From positions 62,001 through 126,000 of the forward strand of contig JAKZZE010000036.1 in assembly GCA_024220505.1 (NCBI GenBank): 64,000 nt of DNA, given 5' to 3'. How positions within the stretch are numbered: position 1 is the first letter of the stretch; each line of letters opens with the position of its first letter. Positions 34,026 to 48,000 of the stretch are shown here, one piece after another. A program made the position numbers and the translations under genes. The notes beneath the pieces are model-generated. The model searched no databases. It saw only the letters and a list, made by a program, of their open reading frames with translations, and was not told the DNA's origin. The DNA is from Rhizopus arrhizus (taxonomy: Eukaryota > Mucoromycota > Mucoromycetes > Mucorales > Rhizopodaceae).

Positions 34026-36248
34026 TCATAAAAATGCAGGATGAGGAGGCTGTGAATTAGTTGGCCTTTCAAGTGAATTATCTTGCATTATAGGCTCAGA
34101 AATACAATGTACTCGTACTGTAGGATTGGTAGCTTGTTTTATGTTTTTTTGCTTTTTATAAACCTTGTAAGCAACTATTGCAACGATTGCATAAATAACT
34201 ATACCCACAGAAACACATACAGCGATCAATACATTTTTTGATAGACCATTACTACTACCATCAGTACCCGCTGTTGATTGTTCTGAATGATCAGAGCTTT
34301 GATTACTGGCAACAAAATAAGATGGATCTATTAAACTAGCCAATTGACTGTTATTTCCAGAATAAAGTATTGAGGTATGATTTGATATTAAACTTTGAAG
34401 ATTGGTCACTTGATCATTTGGAATGGCGAGTGATACCACTAGTCCAGAATCTTGATCTAATAGATAGCTAATGGTGGTAATAATTACATTATCTGGTGAA
34501 ATATTGAGAGAATAGCTGATCAACAAAGGTAAAGATTGTACAAATCTAGCAGTCAAAAGATGATCTTGAACCATTTGAGAATAAGAGGGGTGGGTGAATT
34601 TTATGATCACAGATGAGCTTGTTTCTAAAACAAAAAATAAGTTTACAATGTAATCAATGAGCATTGCGCTTTCTAAAAGACTTACCTGGAATAACTACGC
34701 CAATGTTAGGTGCAATATATTCAGGACTGTCATCGGTATTAGAGGGCTCAGCTGTTAAAATGGTTGAAGAAGTAGTGATGGTAGTGCTAGTAGGAGCTGA
34801 AAAAGTAAAATCACCAGATAACCAGGAAAGAGTATGATACCGATAGATTGACTTGGGCGTATATATATTATTACCATCTTTAGTAGCAGTAGCAGTAGCA
34901 GTCATTATCATTATCGTTGAAATTGTAGCGGTCGTAGTACTGATAATCATGGTTGTGACGTCTGAAGACGTATAGTTCTTTACTTCTTTTGGCATCTTTG
35001 TATCCCTACTAGTATATATAATTGTTGTCTTTGTATAAGTTTTGGTTGTTTCAGAGCCCGTAAAGGAGCCTCGAGCATCTGTTAATGTGACTTTATCCAT
35101 CTTTTGAAAGTTTCTGCTTGCACTTGCCCTGCTGATATCCGTCTGTTTAGTCTTAGAATCTTTGTCTTTACTGATATGATCTACTGTTGTTGATTTAATA
35201 TCAGACTCAATAGGCATCTTTGTTTTGTACATTGTTAAATTTGACTTAATATTGAAAAAAATCTACTTCTTTTGTCTTCGTGCTTACCTGGTGTTTACTG
35301 TTTCTGTTCATTGTAGGAGTAGGCTTACTGAAGGCTCTGTCAATAGATACTGAGTTATCCCAATTTTCAGTTAATGTAATGACACGAACAGCATGAGTAA
35401 ATGAATTTGTTGCGTTGTAATGTAAATTGTTCGCCAAGTAATCAGTATTGTTATGGTCAACAGACATTGTTTTAAAAGGAGAGTTATGGATAAAAGTCGC
35501 TCTTTGAGTGGCTGCAGTTATAGTCGAGTTGCTAGCAGTTTGAATTATATTGGCCATGTTGGCAGCAGCATTGCTTGATTGCATGTCTTTCTTTCTTATA
35601 ACCAATGGTTTAGATGTATATTTGTTAATAGCAATGGCAGTGTTTGTCTTTTTATTGTGAAAGGTTGCTGTAGGCCTTCTTTCGCTTCTGGTCGATGTGG
35701 ATTCCTTGTGTGAGATAGTCGTAGTTTCTTTTTTACTAGGTGTCATTGTTTTTTTATGCTTTGAAGGCAAATTAGTCGCTGTGGTTTTTGTTTGAGTGAT
35801 GATCATCGAATGCTCATTGTTATTATCGCTTCTTGAAGACTTCCTGTATGAATGAGTTCCTATTGATTGAAAAGCTTTCGTAGACTTCTTTCCATTGTTG
35901 ATTGTTATTTCTACATAGAGTATATTTGTGGGTTCCAGGCAGTTCGTTGTCGTAGACAACCTATTATTTTTGTGAAATGTTTCAGATTGTATCTTCTTGA
36001 TTGTTTTGAGGATACTTTTAGGCTCTTCTTCGTGAATAATCTGATTGAAAATGACCTTTTTGGTGGCTAAAGTATATGTATGATGCTCCTGTTAAAAATA
36101 TTAGTTGATTTGCATTTAATGTACACAGATATCCTACATGGATATTTACTGAACTATCAGCAACTCGCTTAATATGAGCTTCTATAAGATGAATACATGA
36201 TGGGTTAATAATAAGAAGTAGTAAAAAACAAAGATGGCTTCTTGTCAT
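34026..36248 (-). CDS. Mucin-like single-pass membrane protein
   Basis: Four exons. MTRSHLCFLLLLIINPSCIH begins a signal peptide (36,248; an upstream in-frame Met at 36,308 is less likely). One intron joins SVNIH to EHHTYTLATKKVIF, and a long Thr/Ser/Lys-rich region follows (TTATNLPSKHKKTMTPSKK, then TTTATISTIMIMTATATATK). Next is a folded-looking segment (ETSSSVIIKFTHPSYSQMVQ.. NVIITTISYLLDQDSGLVVS), a transmembrane helix (KNVLIAVCVSVGIVIYAIVA) and a ~45-residue basic cytoplasmic tail ending PPHPAFL. The architecture, about 590 residues, recalls signalling mucins such as Msb2 with a membrane-proximal cleavage module. I do not see enough sequence identity to name it. Predicted role: cell-surface sensor or glycoprotein. 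Confidence 0.65.
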
Positions 36249-36439
36249 AATATATAAAAAAGGAAAATAAGTGTAAAAAGTGATTAAAGGTGAAGAAAGA
36301 GAGATCAAAAAAGATCAAAGACAATACATACTTTAGGTAACATGAAATGTGCCATTCACCAAGGTAGTAAAACACGCTTTTTCTTTTTATTATTATTTTC
36401 ATTGTTCTCTTCATTCTGCAAAGTAAGCTATTACGAGAT

Positions 36440-37540
36440 CTAATCATCTCTTTCTTCTATTTCCCCTTGATCAATTGAATCACGGTGGACAGGTGTAGGT
36501 TCTTCATCTAAAGGTTCTTCACCATCATAGACCTTGAGATCTCTTGGTGAATTACTTCTTTCAGATGATTGTGAACGAGAAACACTTTCATCATCGTAAC
36601 GACGACTGCTGCGTCTAGGGGATCTGCTCTGTCTGGGAGATCTACTACGTCTAGGGGATCTACTACGTCTAGGGGATCTACTACGTCTAGGGGATCTACT
36701 ACGGCGAGAAGATCTACTACGACGAGGAGATCGACTACGACGATAACTTCTAGAAGAACGTCCTCTTCTACCTGACTATATATTTTTGTGCATGTGTTCA
36801 GCTTATGGTAACAAACTAGTTTTTTCTTTTCTTACGGCTTCTTCAAGTCTGACACGTTGACCGTTTAATTTTTTATCATCTAATTCTCTTAATGCATATT
36901 TCATATCATCATATTGGGCGAATTCAACCACTCTAGTTTCATAAAATTTAGATTTTTTTTTTTCTGCAAAAGATGTTCCTGTATCTCAATTACCCTTCGC
37001 CATCACAATCTTTTAATACATCTGCAAATACAACACGACCTGCTTTACGCATAAAATCTTTGACATCCTATACACATGCACAATTTAGTTTTGATATTTT
37101 TTTTCTTTCTCTCTCTTATTTACCTGCCAAGTAGTTCTGGGTGGAAGATTCTTTATAACAACACGATGACTACGTTCTTCTCTACTGTTTATATTTTCCA
37201 GAAAAAGTCAAAGGTGCTGTTCTCTATTCCTTTATTATATTACCTACTTTTCGCGTCGTCGAGGACCAAGAGCTCTTTCAACAACAATTCTGCATTTAAA
37301 TGAGTAAATGTATGTAAAATTTTTTTATTGTTACTACCTGCTGCCTGATACTTTTGTACCATGCAAGTCGTGAATGGCATCATCAGCATCTACCTTATTG
37401 TCAAATTCCACAAATCCAAATCTTTCCTTCAAAGTAACTTCTACTGGATTGTAGCTTTTAAAAACAGACTCAATCTCTGATTTTGTTACATTGACAGGAA
37501 GATTGCCAAGATAAACTCTATTTCCATCACTACTTCCCAT
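36440..37540 (-). CDS. SR splicing factor with two RRMs and an RS domain
   Basis: About six exons. RRM1 starts at the N-terminus (VYLGNLPVNVTKSEIESVFK, RNP1-like RFGFVEFDN). A short linker RIVVERALGPRRREK leads to RRM2 (HRVVIKNLPPRTTWQDVKDF.. VVEFAQYDDMKYALRELDDK). The last exon is an RS domain (SRSYRRSRSPRRSRSSRRS-like) and an acidic tail ending IDQGEIEERDD. The domain order matches the SRSF1/Srp2 class, which bind exonic enhancers and recruit U1/U2AF. The RS segment includes three exact 18-nt repeats (36,647-36,700). The intron between the RS exon and RRM2 is clear (TATATAG acceptor). Confidence 0.85.
36647..36700. repeat. Three exact tandem copies of an 18-nt unit in the RS domain
   Basis: Units at 36,647-36,664, 36,665-36,682 and 36,683-36,700 (plus-strand ACGTCTAGGGGATCTACT) each encode the six-residue RS repeat RSPRRS on the minus strand. 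Diverged copies extend on both sides. Confidence 0.9.
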
Positions 37541-37557
37541 AATGAAATAATAAGATA

Positions 37558-37588
<31 letters not shown>

Positions 37589-37630
37589 CGAGAAATTTTT
37601 ATGATAAAAAAGACGTCACAATAACGGTAT

Positions 37631-39515
37631 TTAATTAGTGTATTCTTGACGGCCAATGCGTTTTGAAGCCAATTGGCATTCATAATGCCAATCAATCATA
37701 AAAAAGATGATGATGAATTCAACCAGCGATTTTATAAATCCACTTATCAATACACCACACCATATGCCTTCTAATCCCCAAGAGTGATACCGAGTCAAGT
37801 AGAGGCCAAAGGGTAGTCCGACAAAGTAGTACGAAACCAGGTTTAAGCTGGCCACAATGAGCTGTTTGCCGAGTGCATTTAAAGCAGCAGAGAGCACAAT
37901 GCCAAACCCCTAAGCTAATATAAATATGTATGACATGCATGGATGTGTCATATCTTACCGTGACAAAGTGACACAGACAAGCTATATTTAATAATTGCAC
38001 AATGGCCTCAATAACATCTGGATCCGTACTAAAATGATACGCAATCGTTTTCCGATAAACATAGAGCAGCAAAGAATCCACAATTGTTACGGCAGTAGCA
38101 AGGCAAGTGGACAATGTTACACAGAACTTTGCCTTTCTTGGTTCATTTGCACCTAATAAATGACCTAATCTTACAGACATGCCTGTAGATAATGCGCTAT
38201 ATACATAAATTATTGCTGAATAGGTGCCACGTTTTCTTCACAAGTAGACAGTATCCTTACCTGGGAATCATCAGAAGCAAGCTGTTGATAGAAATAACAA
38301 CAGATTGAGCTGCCAGACTTATTTGACCAAGTACACCTGCCAAAAGAGCACATACTTCAAACGCCCAATCAGTGGAAACACTCAACATACCAGGAACACC
38401 TTTTTAACTGTGGTTAACATCAGATTGAGACAAATTATGACAGTTGGTCTTTTACCGAGTTTCAGAAATTCAGCCCAGCTATGAAATGCTTCTTTAGTCA
38501 ACCCAGGCCAATATATTTGTATGATTTGGGTAAAAAGAGTCAAATAAAGAATATACAGTAAGAGTAATAAGAAGGACATGAAACATATATGAATGGCAGC
38601 ACCAATAAATGATAGATTCAAGTAAACAAGAAAGAAATAGTTGGACGCAATGTTCAAAGGGAATTGAATGAATATAAGGTACATTGTGATTTCCATTTCA
38701 CCTATAAAAAAGGACTGAGAATTCATACTAACAGTAATACACTCAAGCTATACCGATGGATTGTAAAAATTTTCTTAAAGCGGTATTTGTAAAACATAAA
38801 AACATGTAAGGAATCGAGATAATAATATATACTTGTGCCATGCTAGCCAATGAGGGATCTTGACCCATCGATACCAAAATAGGCTCTGCATTTATCCTAT
38901 TGAATTTTTTTTTTTTTTTTTTACCCGTGAATTGGAATAGGTTTGTGTAATTCTTACCACACGATTGTAACCAACATAGCAAAAATAAACATAACAATCA
39001 AACCTCTCTGAAATATAATGCCAATCGTATGAGGATATCTTGCACCAGTATATGCTTGAGCCACGAGGGTATCAATAGCTAACAGCGACCTGTTATTGAA
39101 GGTACATATTTTATTATGGTTGTTTTACCTGATAAAATACCAGAACCAATAGATAGCCCTGCCACTGTTGTAAAAAGATGGCCAAGGCTTGTTACGGCCA
39201 GAGCTAATTTTTATCGATGAATAACAACAATAACCATGTTTTCGTGTATTAAAAAATACCTTTGGAACCAATATTTCCCAGAAACCAAACGTCCCAGACG
39301 CGATTTCCTACACCCATAAGAAAGGTAATGACAAGTGGAATACTATACTTTAGAACCGCTCCCAGTTCAGACAGTACATTAAATGGAGATTCGACTTGAC
39401 TATGGAATACAGTACCATATCTAGCATTAGCCAGCTTGCTGTCTTCTAAAAGACTATCTGATTCAACGTCTCTTGATACAAGATTAGAATAGTTAAACAC
39501 AAAAGGCATTCGCAT
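37631..39515 (-). CDS. MATE family transporter
   Basis: Nine or so exons on the minus strand encode about 480 residues with roughly twelve hydrophobic helices. The N-terminal cytoplasmic part (MRMPFVFNYSNLVSRDVESD) precedes IPLVITFLMGVGNRVWDVWF. The family motif region reads GSGILSAIDTLVAQAYTGAR (assembled across an intron whose acceptor lies at CTGTTAG), then NAEPILVSMGQDPSLASMAQ, GVPGMLSVSTDWAFEVCALL, STGMSVRLGHLLGANEPRKA, GFGIVLSAALNALGKQLIVA and WGLEGIWCGVLISGFIKSLV. These match eukaryotic MATE (SLC47/ERC1-like) drug:proton antiporters in order and spacing. Substrate unknown; vacuolar or plasma membrane location likely. Confidence 0.9.
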
Positions 39516-40110
39516 AATTTTTACAAGTAAAAAAGAAAGAAAGAAAGTGATTGCTCTTTATCTCTCTTTAAATATGATCTTGGTATAACTGAAAATAAAA
39601 TATTTCCCAATTTTTTTGAATCACCTATTACAACATTGTGTAATAAATAGCGATTGTTTCATGTCTTCATTCTATTGAATTTTTAGATGCCTTTTTTCGG
39701 CAAATCTCTCTTTTTTTTTCTTTAACTTGATTAGATTGAAAGAAGAGATAGATATGCAAATATGCTTTACTAATAGAAAATCTTTTCATATCTATGATTT
39801 ATATTATTGAATTTTAAAACATTGAAGTTAACAATAAACTTGACATATACAATCAAGGGTATGTAAGATGTCACACAATTTACTTTTATTTCTCGGGGAC
39901 TTGTAGTCGTGGGCATTAGTTAATTATAAGTCTTATCTGGTTCTTTTTCTCTAATATGCAATGTCTAATCTTTTTTTTTTTTTGTTCATCAACGTGTAAG
40001 AAAAAAAAAATCCTTTGAATTAACATGGCTTTTTTTTTTCTAAAATAAAAACGCGCTCCACTTGAATGTTTTTGCTTTTGTATAGACCTCATTCACTCAC
40101 ACTGACATCG

Positions 40111-40147
<37 letters not shown>

Positions 40148-40744
40148 AGACTTTCTAATGGAAAACATGGTATATTGAGCATAAAAGAAATATAGGCTAA
40201 ATGCGAAATGCTTGAAAAATTACTGATAAAAGTCACAGAGTTCAAAGGAGAATGAGGCATCTCGATTACAAGTGAGATATTTTTGTGTAGAGAATATGTA
40301 GATCGCACCAGAATGTCAAAATAAAATTAATAAGGATTAGTCGTCTCACATAAGATAATAAAGCTGTGAAGCGGAACAAAAGGGCCGGAAATGTGGTACA
40401 GTTCCCACCTCTTTTAATGTAAACATTCTTTCTGGTTAATCTTGTCTTCTTTCTATTATTCTCTCCCAAAAGAAAAAGAAAAGTATTGTTATTATTTTTT
40501 CATAAAAAGATAAAAAGTACGTGTATTCTTTCATTTTGATTGATTACACAGCGTGTAACTGTGTGACTGTAGAAATAAAGCCATTTTGATTGGTTGAATT
40601 ATGTTGATCAAAAAAGAGAGAGAACTTTTTTTTTTGTTTGTTATGGATGTGCCTTCTTTCAAAAATATTCTTTTTTTCTTCCTTTCTTTTTCTTTCTCTT
40701 TTCTTCTTTTTCTCCTTATACACATTCCCTTTTACTTTCTATAA
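39516..40744. other. Divergent intergenic region with homopolymer tracts
   Basis: It lies between divergent MATE (-) and acetyltransferase (+) genes. It contains a ~31-T run at 40,111-40,141 and a pyrimidine-rich stretch (40,665-40,740) just before the acetyltransferase ATG. Open frames here are low-complexity. Confidence 0.45.
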
Positions 40745-42925
<2,181 letters not shown>

Positions 42926-43260
42926 GATAATAAATGATCATTTTTATTTTATGTGTTTAATGTAATAATGGAGAGAGAGAGACAACTTGAAAGTGGCCTT
43001 GATTTTGCCAACTACACGAATGCAATATTGTTTGTATTATGATCAATGACTGAGCATTTTCAATTTTACTTGCTCGATACTTTGTAAAAGAGGAAAATAC
43101 AATACTGCATCAAGAGTAATGCTATTTCAATATCCTTTTACAAACACAGGAATATAAAAATACCCTTAAAACTAATCTAGTATACTTCCTAACGTATATG
43201 TATTGAATGACGGCACATTTGTATATGTAAAAGAAACGTCAAGTGCGAATCTTTCTCGTT
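42926..43260. other. Intergenic, no gene recognised
   Basis: 3' side of the acetyltransferase gene. A short minus-strand stretch (AVLYFPLLQSIEQVKLKMLS) may belong to the decayed sequence to the right. Confidence 0.35.
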
Positions 43261-43618
43261 AACCTACAACATCATTATAGATTACCCAATAACTGCACGA
43301 GATATTAAAACTGTTTTGTAATTGCTCTATAGGAGTGGGCATTTCTTGTAAAGCAAAGTATATCATAAGGTAGTGAATGCAAGGTTCATGAAATGGGTAG
43401 GCTGATAATGTTGGTATGCTTTTCAAAATCTTGGTGGCTCAGAGCCAGCGACTTCACTGCATTTATACTGAAAGCCCTTAATTTCTTGGTCGTCTAAACA
43501 TAATGTCAGATGTACTATCTTCTTGCATGCCGTCTGGATCACATGTCGGTACATAATCACTATTGTTGCTGTTATTGAAATCAATATCGCTGTTTACGTC
43601 TGATAAATTATTGTATGT
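43261..43618 (-). pseudogene. Decayed coding sequence disrupted by the LINE
   Basis: Minus-strand reading gives NNLSDVNSDIDFNNSNNSDY, VPTCDPDGMQEDSTSDIMFR and RPRN with a stop (43,478), then a frame change to EGFQYKCSEVAGSEPPR and another to KILKSIPTLSAYPFHEPCIH, YLMIYFALQEMPTPIEQLQN and SFNISCSYWVIYNDVVG with a stop near 43,261. The strings look protein-like but need at least two frame shifts. The N-terminal end meets the LINE target duplication, and the frame continues on the far side at 49,111-49,140 (VCEHILTY..). The family is not recognised; possibly another transposon protein. Confidence 0.4.
43605..43618. repeat. Target-site duplication, left copy of LINE
   Basis: AAATTATTGTATGT; an identical copy lies at 49,110-49,123 after the element's A tail. 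The first one or two A's are ambiguous with the tail. Confidence 0.85.
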
Positions 43619-43620
43619 GC

Positions 43621-45072
43621 ATGGTTCTTTCGTATAAAAATCATTACCCAAGTTCAAACTCAGCTAACCCTGGGAAGAACGCACCCAACAATTCAAACTA
43701 TGCTTGGACCAAGGTCGTTACGAAGAATATCTCATCTTTGAAACACCCTCCTCCTGGCAACGATTACCGAAATCGAAAACACCGTTCTCCTGTCGCTTCT
43801 CGTCGCAGCAGCGTTGCATCTGCGGATTCGTTATTTAGCAATGTGTCTATTGCCCAACATCCCTCAACCATCCGTCCATTTATAAAAGGAATGGAAAAGC
43901 ACAGTATTTTAGTGGATGTTACTGATGTGAAAGATGCCGAATTGTTAAAAAAGGCATTCCAAGAATTTAATAAAGTTGAAAGTGAGAATGAGGACGGCGA
44001 TGAAGACTACCTTGGTCGCTCGTTAATTAAGCGTACCTATCTGAATCGCACATTCATTGAAACGCAATGGACCCTAGGTAGCCGAGGCTATACCACTATT
44101 TTGAATGATGGTATCACTTTGTCCGATGGCACCTTTGTGAAAGGGTATAAAAGTCTTCCTTCTGATGCCAAAATCGTCCGTTTGAGACTTGAAAGATTAC
44201 CTCTCCGCCCTGTTAAGAAGTTGACAAAAGAGATGGAAGCCAGGCTTTCTTGCTTTGGCGAAGTGCTTGACCTTGGCTTGATTAAATCAGGAGGTTGTAA
44301 CGTTGGTATTGGCTATGCCACGCTGAATATCGACCCTGTTGAGAGCCCACTTGAACACCTGGAAAAACTTCAGAGAGTGATTGACTGGGATGACGGCGAA
44401 GGCGACATTCGTCATGTATATCTGCAATGGGATGAGATGCCTCCCTTCTGCCGTATTTGCCAGAAAGAGGATCATTGTAGAGCCGACTGCCCTGACCTGA
44501 AAAAGTACTTGGAGTGCTACAACTGTAACAAGAAGGGGCACATGATGCGTAACTGTCCCCGCAACAACCATATAAATCCGGTCGTTGCTCCCAATAAGAA
44601 AAAGAATATTGCAGCACCCACTAAGGCCACGCGTAAGGGGGAGGTTGCTCGCCAAATCATTACTCGGCCAACCAGTAGCGGTGACCAACAGCAAACAGCT
44701 GCACCGGTTAATGGTCTCCAGACTGGTTTACGCTCAAACAATGCTGACACACACCATCCTACGAATACGGAAGATGCCGACATGTCAGAAAACGACATAA
44801 TTAATACGGAAAAGGAGGATGATCCTATGAACGGCACGACAGGTTCTGATCATCCTAACAGAGAGTCTAACAAGATTAGAACAATTGAAAGCGACGATGA
44901 AGATCTCACAACCCTTTGCCGCGATCTAGATAACCGACCGACCAAACACCCTAGAGTGGATTTGAATAAGGATGTTACAAACTCAAAGACCGATCAGTGT
45001 GATAGTATAGAATCACAAGCTTCCAGTAACTATGAGGATACCGGAGGCAACAGTTCAACCAACCGACAATAA
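43621..45072 (+). CDS. LINE ORF1 protein, RNA-binding with two CCHC zinc knuckles
   Basis: 483 residues from the ATG at 43,621 (485 if the ATG at 43,615, which overlaps the target duplication, is used). The N-terminal ~90 residues are basic and Ser/Pro-rich. A middle region (KIVRLRLERLPLRPVKKLTK.. EVLDLGLIKSGGCNVGIGYA) has an RRM-like alternation of strands. Two zinc knuckles follow: CRICQKEDHCRADC and CYNCNKKGHMMRNC, both CX2CX4HX4C. The C-terminal 150 residues are polar and acidic (DTHHPTNTEDADMSENDI). ORF1 proteins of this type coat the LINE RNA and chaperone it during target-primed reverse transcription. The arrangement matches fungal L1/Tad-type ORF1. Confidence 0.85.
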   Translation: MVLSYKNHYPSSNSANPGKNAPNNSNYAWTKVVTKNISSLKHPPPGNDYRNRKHRSPVASRRSSVASADSLFSNVSIAQHPSTIRPFIKGMEKHSILVDVTDVKDAELLKKAFQEFNKVESENEDGDEDYLGRSLIKRTYLNRTFIETQWTLGSRGYTTILNDGITLSDGTFVKGYKSLPSDAKIVRLRLERLPLRPVKKLTKEMEARLSCFGEVLDLGLIKSGGCNVGIGYATLNIDPVESPLEHLEKLQRVIDWDDGEGDIRHVYLQWDEMPPFCRICQKEDHCRADCPDLKKYLECYNCNKKGHMMRNCPRNNHINPVVAPNKKKNIAAPTKATRKGEVARQIITRPTSSGDQQQTAAPVNGLQTGLRSNNADTHHPTNTEDADMSENDIINTEKEDDPMNGTTGSDHPNRESNKIRTIESDDEDLTTLCRDLDNRPTKHPRVDLNKDVTNSKTDQCDSIESQASSNYEDTGGNSSTNRQ

Positions 45073-45077
45073 TTTTA

Positions 45078-48000
45078 ATGTTATTACACAATAACATTAA
45101 AATTGCCACACTCAACTGTCGTGGCCTCACCAAAATAAATCAAGAAAAGAAACAAAAAAAATTCATTCGCTTCCTTCGCAACTCTGGTGTTGATATCTTG
45201 GTTCTTCAAGAAACTCATGCCAGCAATATGATCATTCAAGACTCGTTTAATATGCAGTTCCAAACACATTCAAGTACTTGGACCAAACACTGCGGTATAC
45301 TCTCCTTAAATAAACATTATTCAGTTTCTACTAATTGTGTAGGAATTGATGGTAGATTCATTTTATCGAGCATCGTGCCTTCTATTCACTATGCTTCCTA
45401 TGACAACACTACCAATAACCAACAAACAATCCTTCAGATCTTAAACATATATGCTCCAGCTGTCCGCCAAGAAAGAAAACTCTTCTATGCACAACTAATG
45501 GACACTTCAATAATACGCAACCTATTACGTGATACCATCGGTCATTTATTCATTATGGGCGATTTCAATCACACTTACAGCTCTTCCTCCACCATTCTCC
45601 CAACTGGTACCACGCGGGAATGGATAGACTGTTTGCAGTTGCACTACCACGATTGTTTTGAACATGATAAACTGGCTACCTTTCGTAGGGGTGAACACTT
45701 TTCTACCATTGACCATATATTTTGTCGACCCGATACCTCGCTCAATGTCAAGGAAAAACACCAAGGTTTTCTCAACAGTGATTGGACAGATCACTCAATG
45801 TTGGAAATCTCGTTTATGTTCAATATCCCTGATCAAGGACCCGGCACATGGAAAGCTAACCCTTTCTTAGCCAAAAACATCCACTTCAAACATGCTTTTC
45901 AAGATCATCTACAGTATCTCCAATCACAGTTACCTTCACAGGCCGAGTACCTAGCTGATCGAGAAATCTGGGACTGGATCAAAGTTCAAGCCAAGACGTT
46001 TATCCGAACTTTTCAACTGCAACAAAACAATTGGCGGAAAAAGCAACTGAATAAGCTACAAAAGAAGCGTAATCGAATTTTGAGGACCTACAAGCACTTC
46101 AACATTCTGAATACAGTCTTGCCAACTATTGAACAGCAAATTGGATCTCTTCAAGATCAAATATCCGAGATTGAATGTCTTAAAGCTGGGAAATTCTGGA
46201 GAGAGAACAATGAAAAGTCCCCTGGCTTCTTGAAAAGGTTGATTAAGACTCGAGAAAGTCAAAGGTATATACCAAACTTAACCGACCCAGTAACGGAGAC
46301 TATGTGTTCCTCCAAAGAAGAGAAGATGAATATTGTGGAAGCGTTTTATGGTCAGCTGTACGATCCAGATCCTGTCGATGACTCTGCGATGACCTCCATC
46401 TTGACTCACATCCCCGATTCGTGCAAACTTACTGACACTCAAAAAGCAACCTTGACGGAGCCGATTACGATCGAGGATGTACTCCTTTATAGCAAACGCT
46501 CGCCAAAAAAAAGTAGCCCTGGCCCAGACGGCTTGCCCTATGAAATCTTGAACTTGATCGTGGCATTCGAGCCTTTCCACTCGTTGATCTGTCGCGTCTA
46601 TAACGATGCCTTAGACCACGGTGTATTTCCAGCTACTTGGGACGAATCACTGATGAGCTTACTCCCCAAAAAAGGAGACTTGACTCAAATGAAAAATTAC
46701 CGTCCGATTTCATTGGTAAATACTGATACAAAGATATTTACTCGGCTTGTCAACAGCCGGCTTATGCGTGTCTCTCGCAAGATTGTCAATGAGAATCAAC
46801 TTGGCTTCATACCTGGTCGCTATATTGCAGAAAATGGAATGATCACTCAAATCATAATGGAACACGCCGCCTGCCAATCTTCCTCTGACGATAAGAGCCT
46901 AGCCTTACTACTAGATCAGGAGAAAGCGTACGATCGGATCAATTTACATTACTTGGAGCAAGTCATGCTTACTTGGGGCTTTCCACCTTCAATTGTGAAC
47001 AGCATCATCACCATGCTTGCCAACAACCGTATCAAGATCAACGTTAATGGGTTTACCTCAGCTGATGTTTTTAAACGAAGAGGCTTGAAACAGGGCGACC
47101 CCATATCACCCATCCTGTACAATCTTGCTTTGGAGCCATTTTTAAGGTCAGTCCTACAAGACTCTACCTACTCTGGCTACATTATGGCTTTACAACCTCA
47201 TCTTGTTACTGGCGGCTCTACTGATGCTTCGGTGAACGTCAAGATCCTTTGCTATGCTGATGATACGCTCGTATTCATCAAGAACTTACAGGATCTCTCC
47301 AGGTTAAAACATCATATAGAAGTTTATAGTCGATCTTCTAATGCTCGCATCAATTACAACAAAGTGGAAACCATCTCGCTATCAGGTCGAGACCACTCTA
47401 GCTATTGGGGGCGAGATCTAACTGATATGAATATACCTCGAATTCATCTACCAACAAATCCAGATCCTATCGTGTATCTTGGTTTCCCATTAATACAGTC
47501 CAGCCTCCAACGTCGCACATTCATGTCTCAGTTTACCAACAAGACCAAACAGATTGCCTTACTGCACTCAACTCGCTCCTTATCGATACTTGGTCGAGCA
47601 ACAATTGTCAATTCTCTGCTACTCTCTATGTGCTGGTATCTGTTCCGGGTAACTCCCATAACTAAATCAGATATCTCCAAAATTCGCTCAGTAGTATCCA
47701 AATTTATGAACCAAGGAATCTTCCCGCGGATAAAATGGACCATATTGACACTTCCAAAGCATCTTGGTGGTCTTAACCTGATTGACCCTCACATTCAGCA
47801 AGCTGCCTTATACTTTCGATGGATCCAACCACTATTGGTTACCAGACAACGATCTCGTCCTTCGAAAGTTACAAGATTGTTACGAATACACTTGAAAAAC
47901 ACGTACAACACGCAGCACCATGAAATACCTCTTTTGTTTCAAGATGGACGGAAGTCAACTCAACTTCGTTTATTCAACATTTGCAACCTGCTAACCAAGT

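Noticed and set aside
44282..44837. Minus-strand open frames opposite LINE ORF1
   Set aside because: Shadows of the well-supported plus-strand ORF1.
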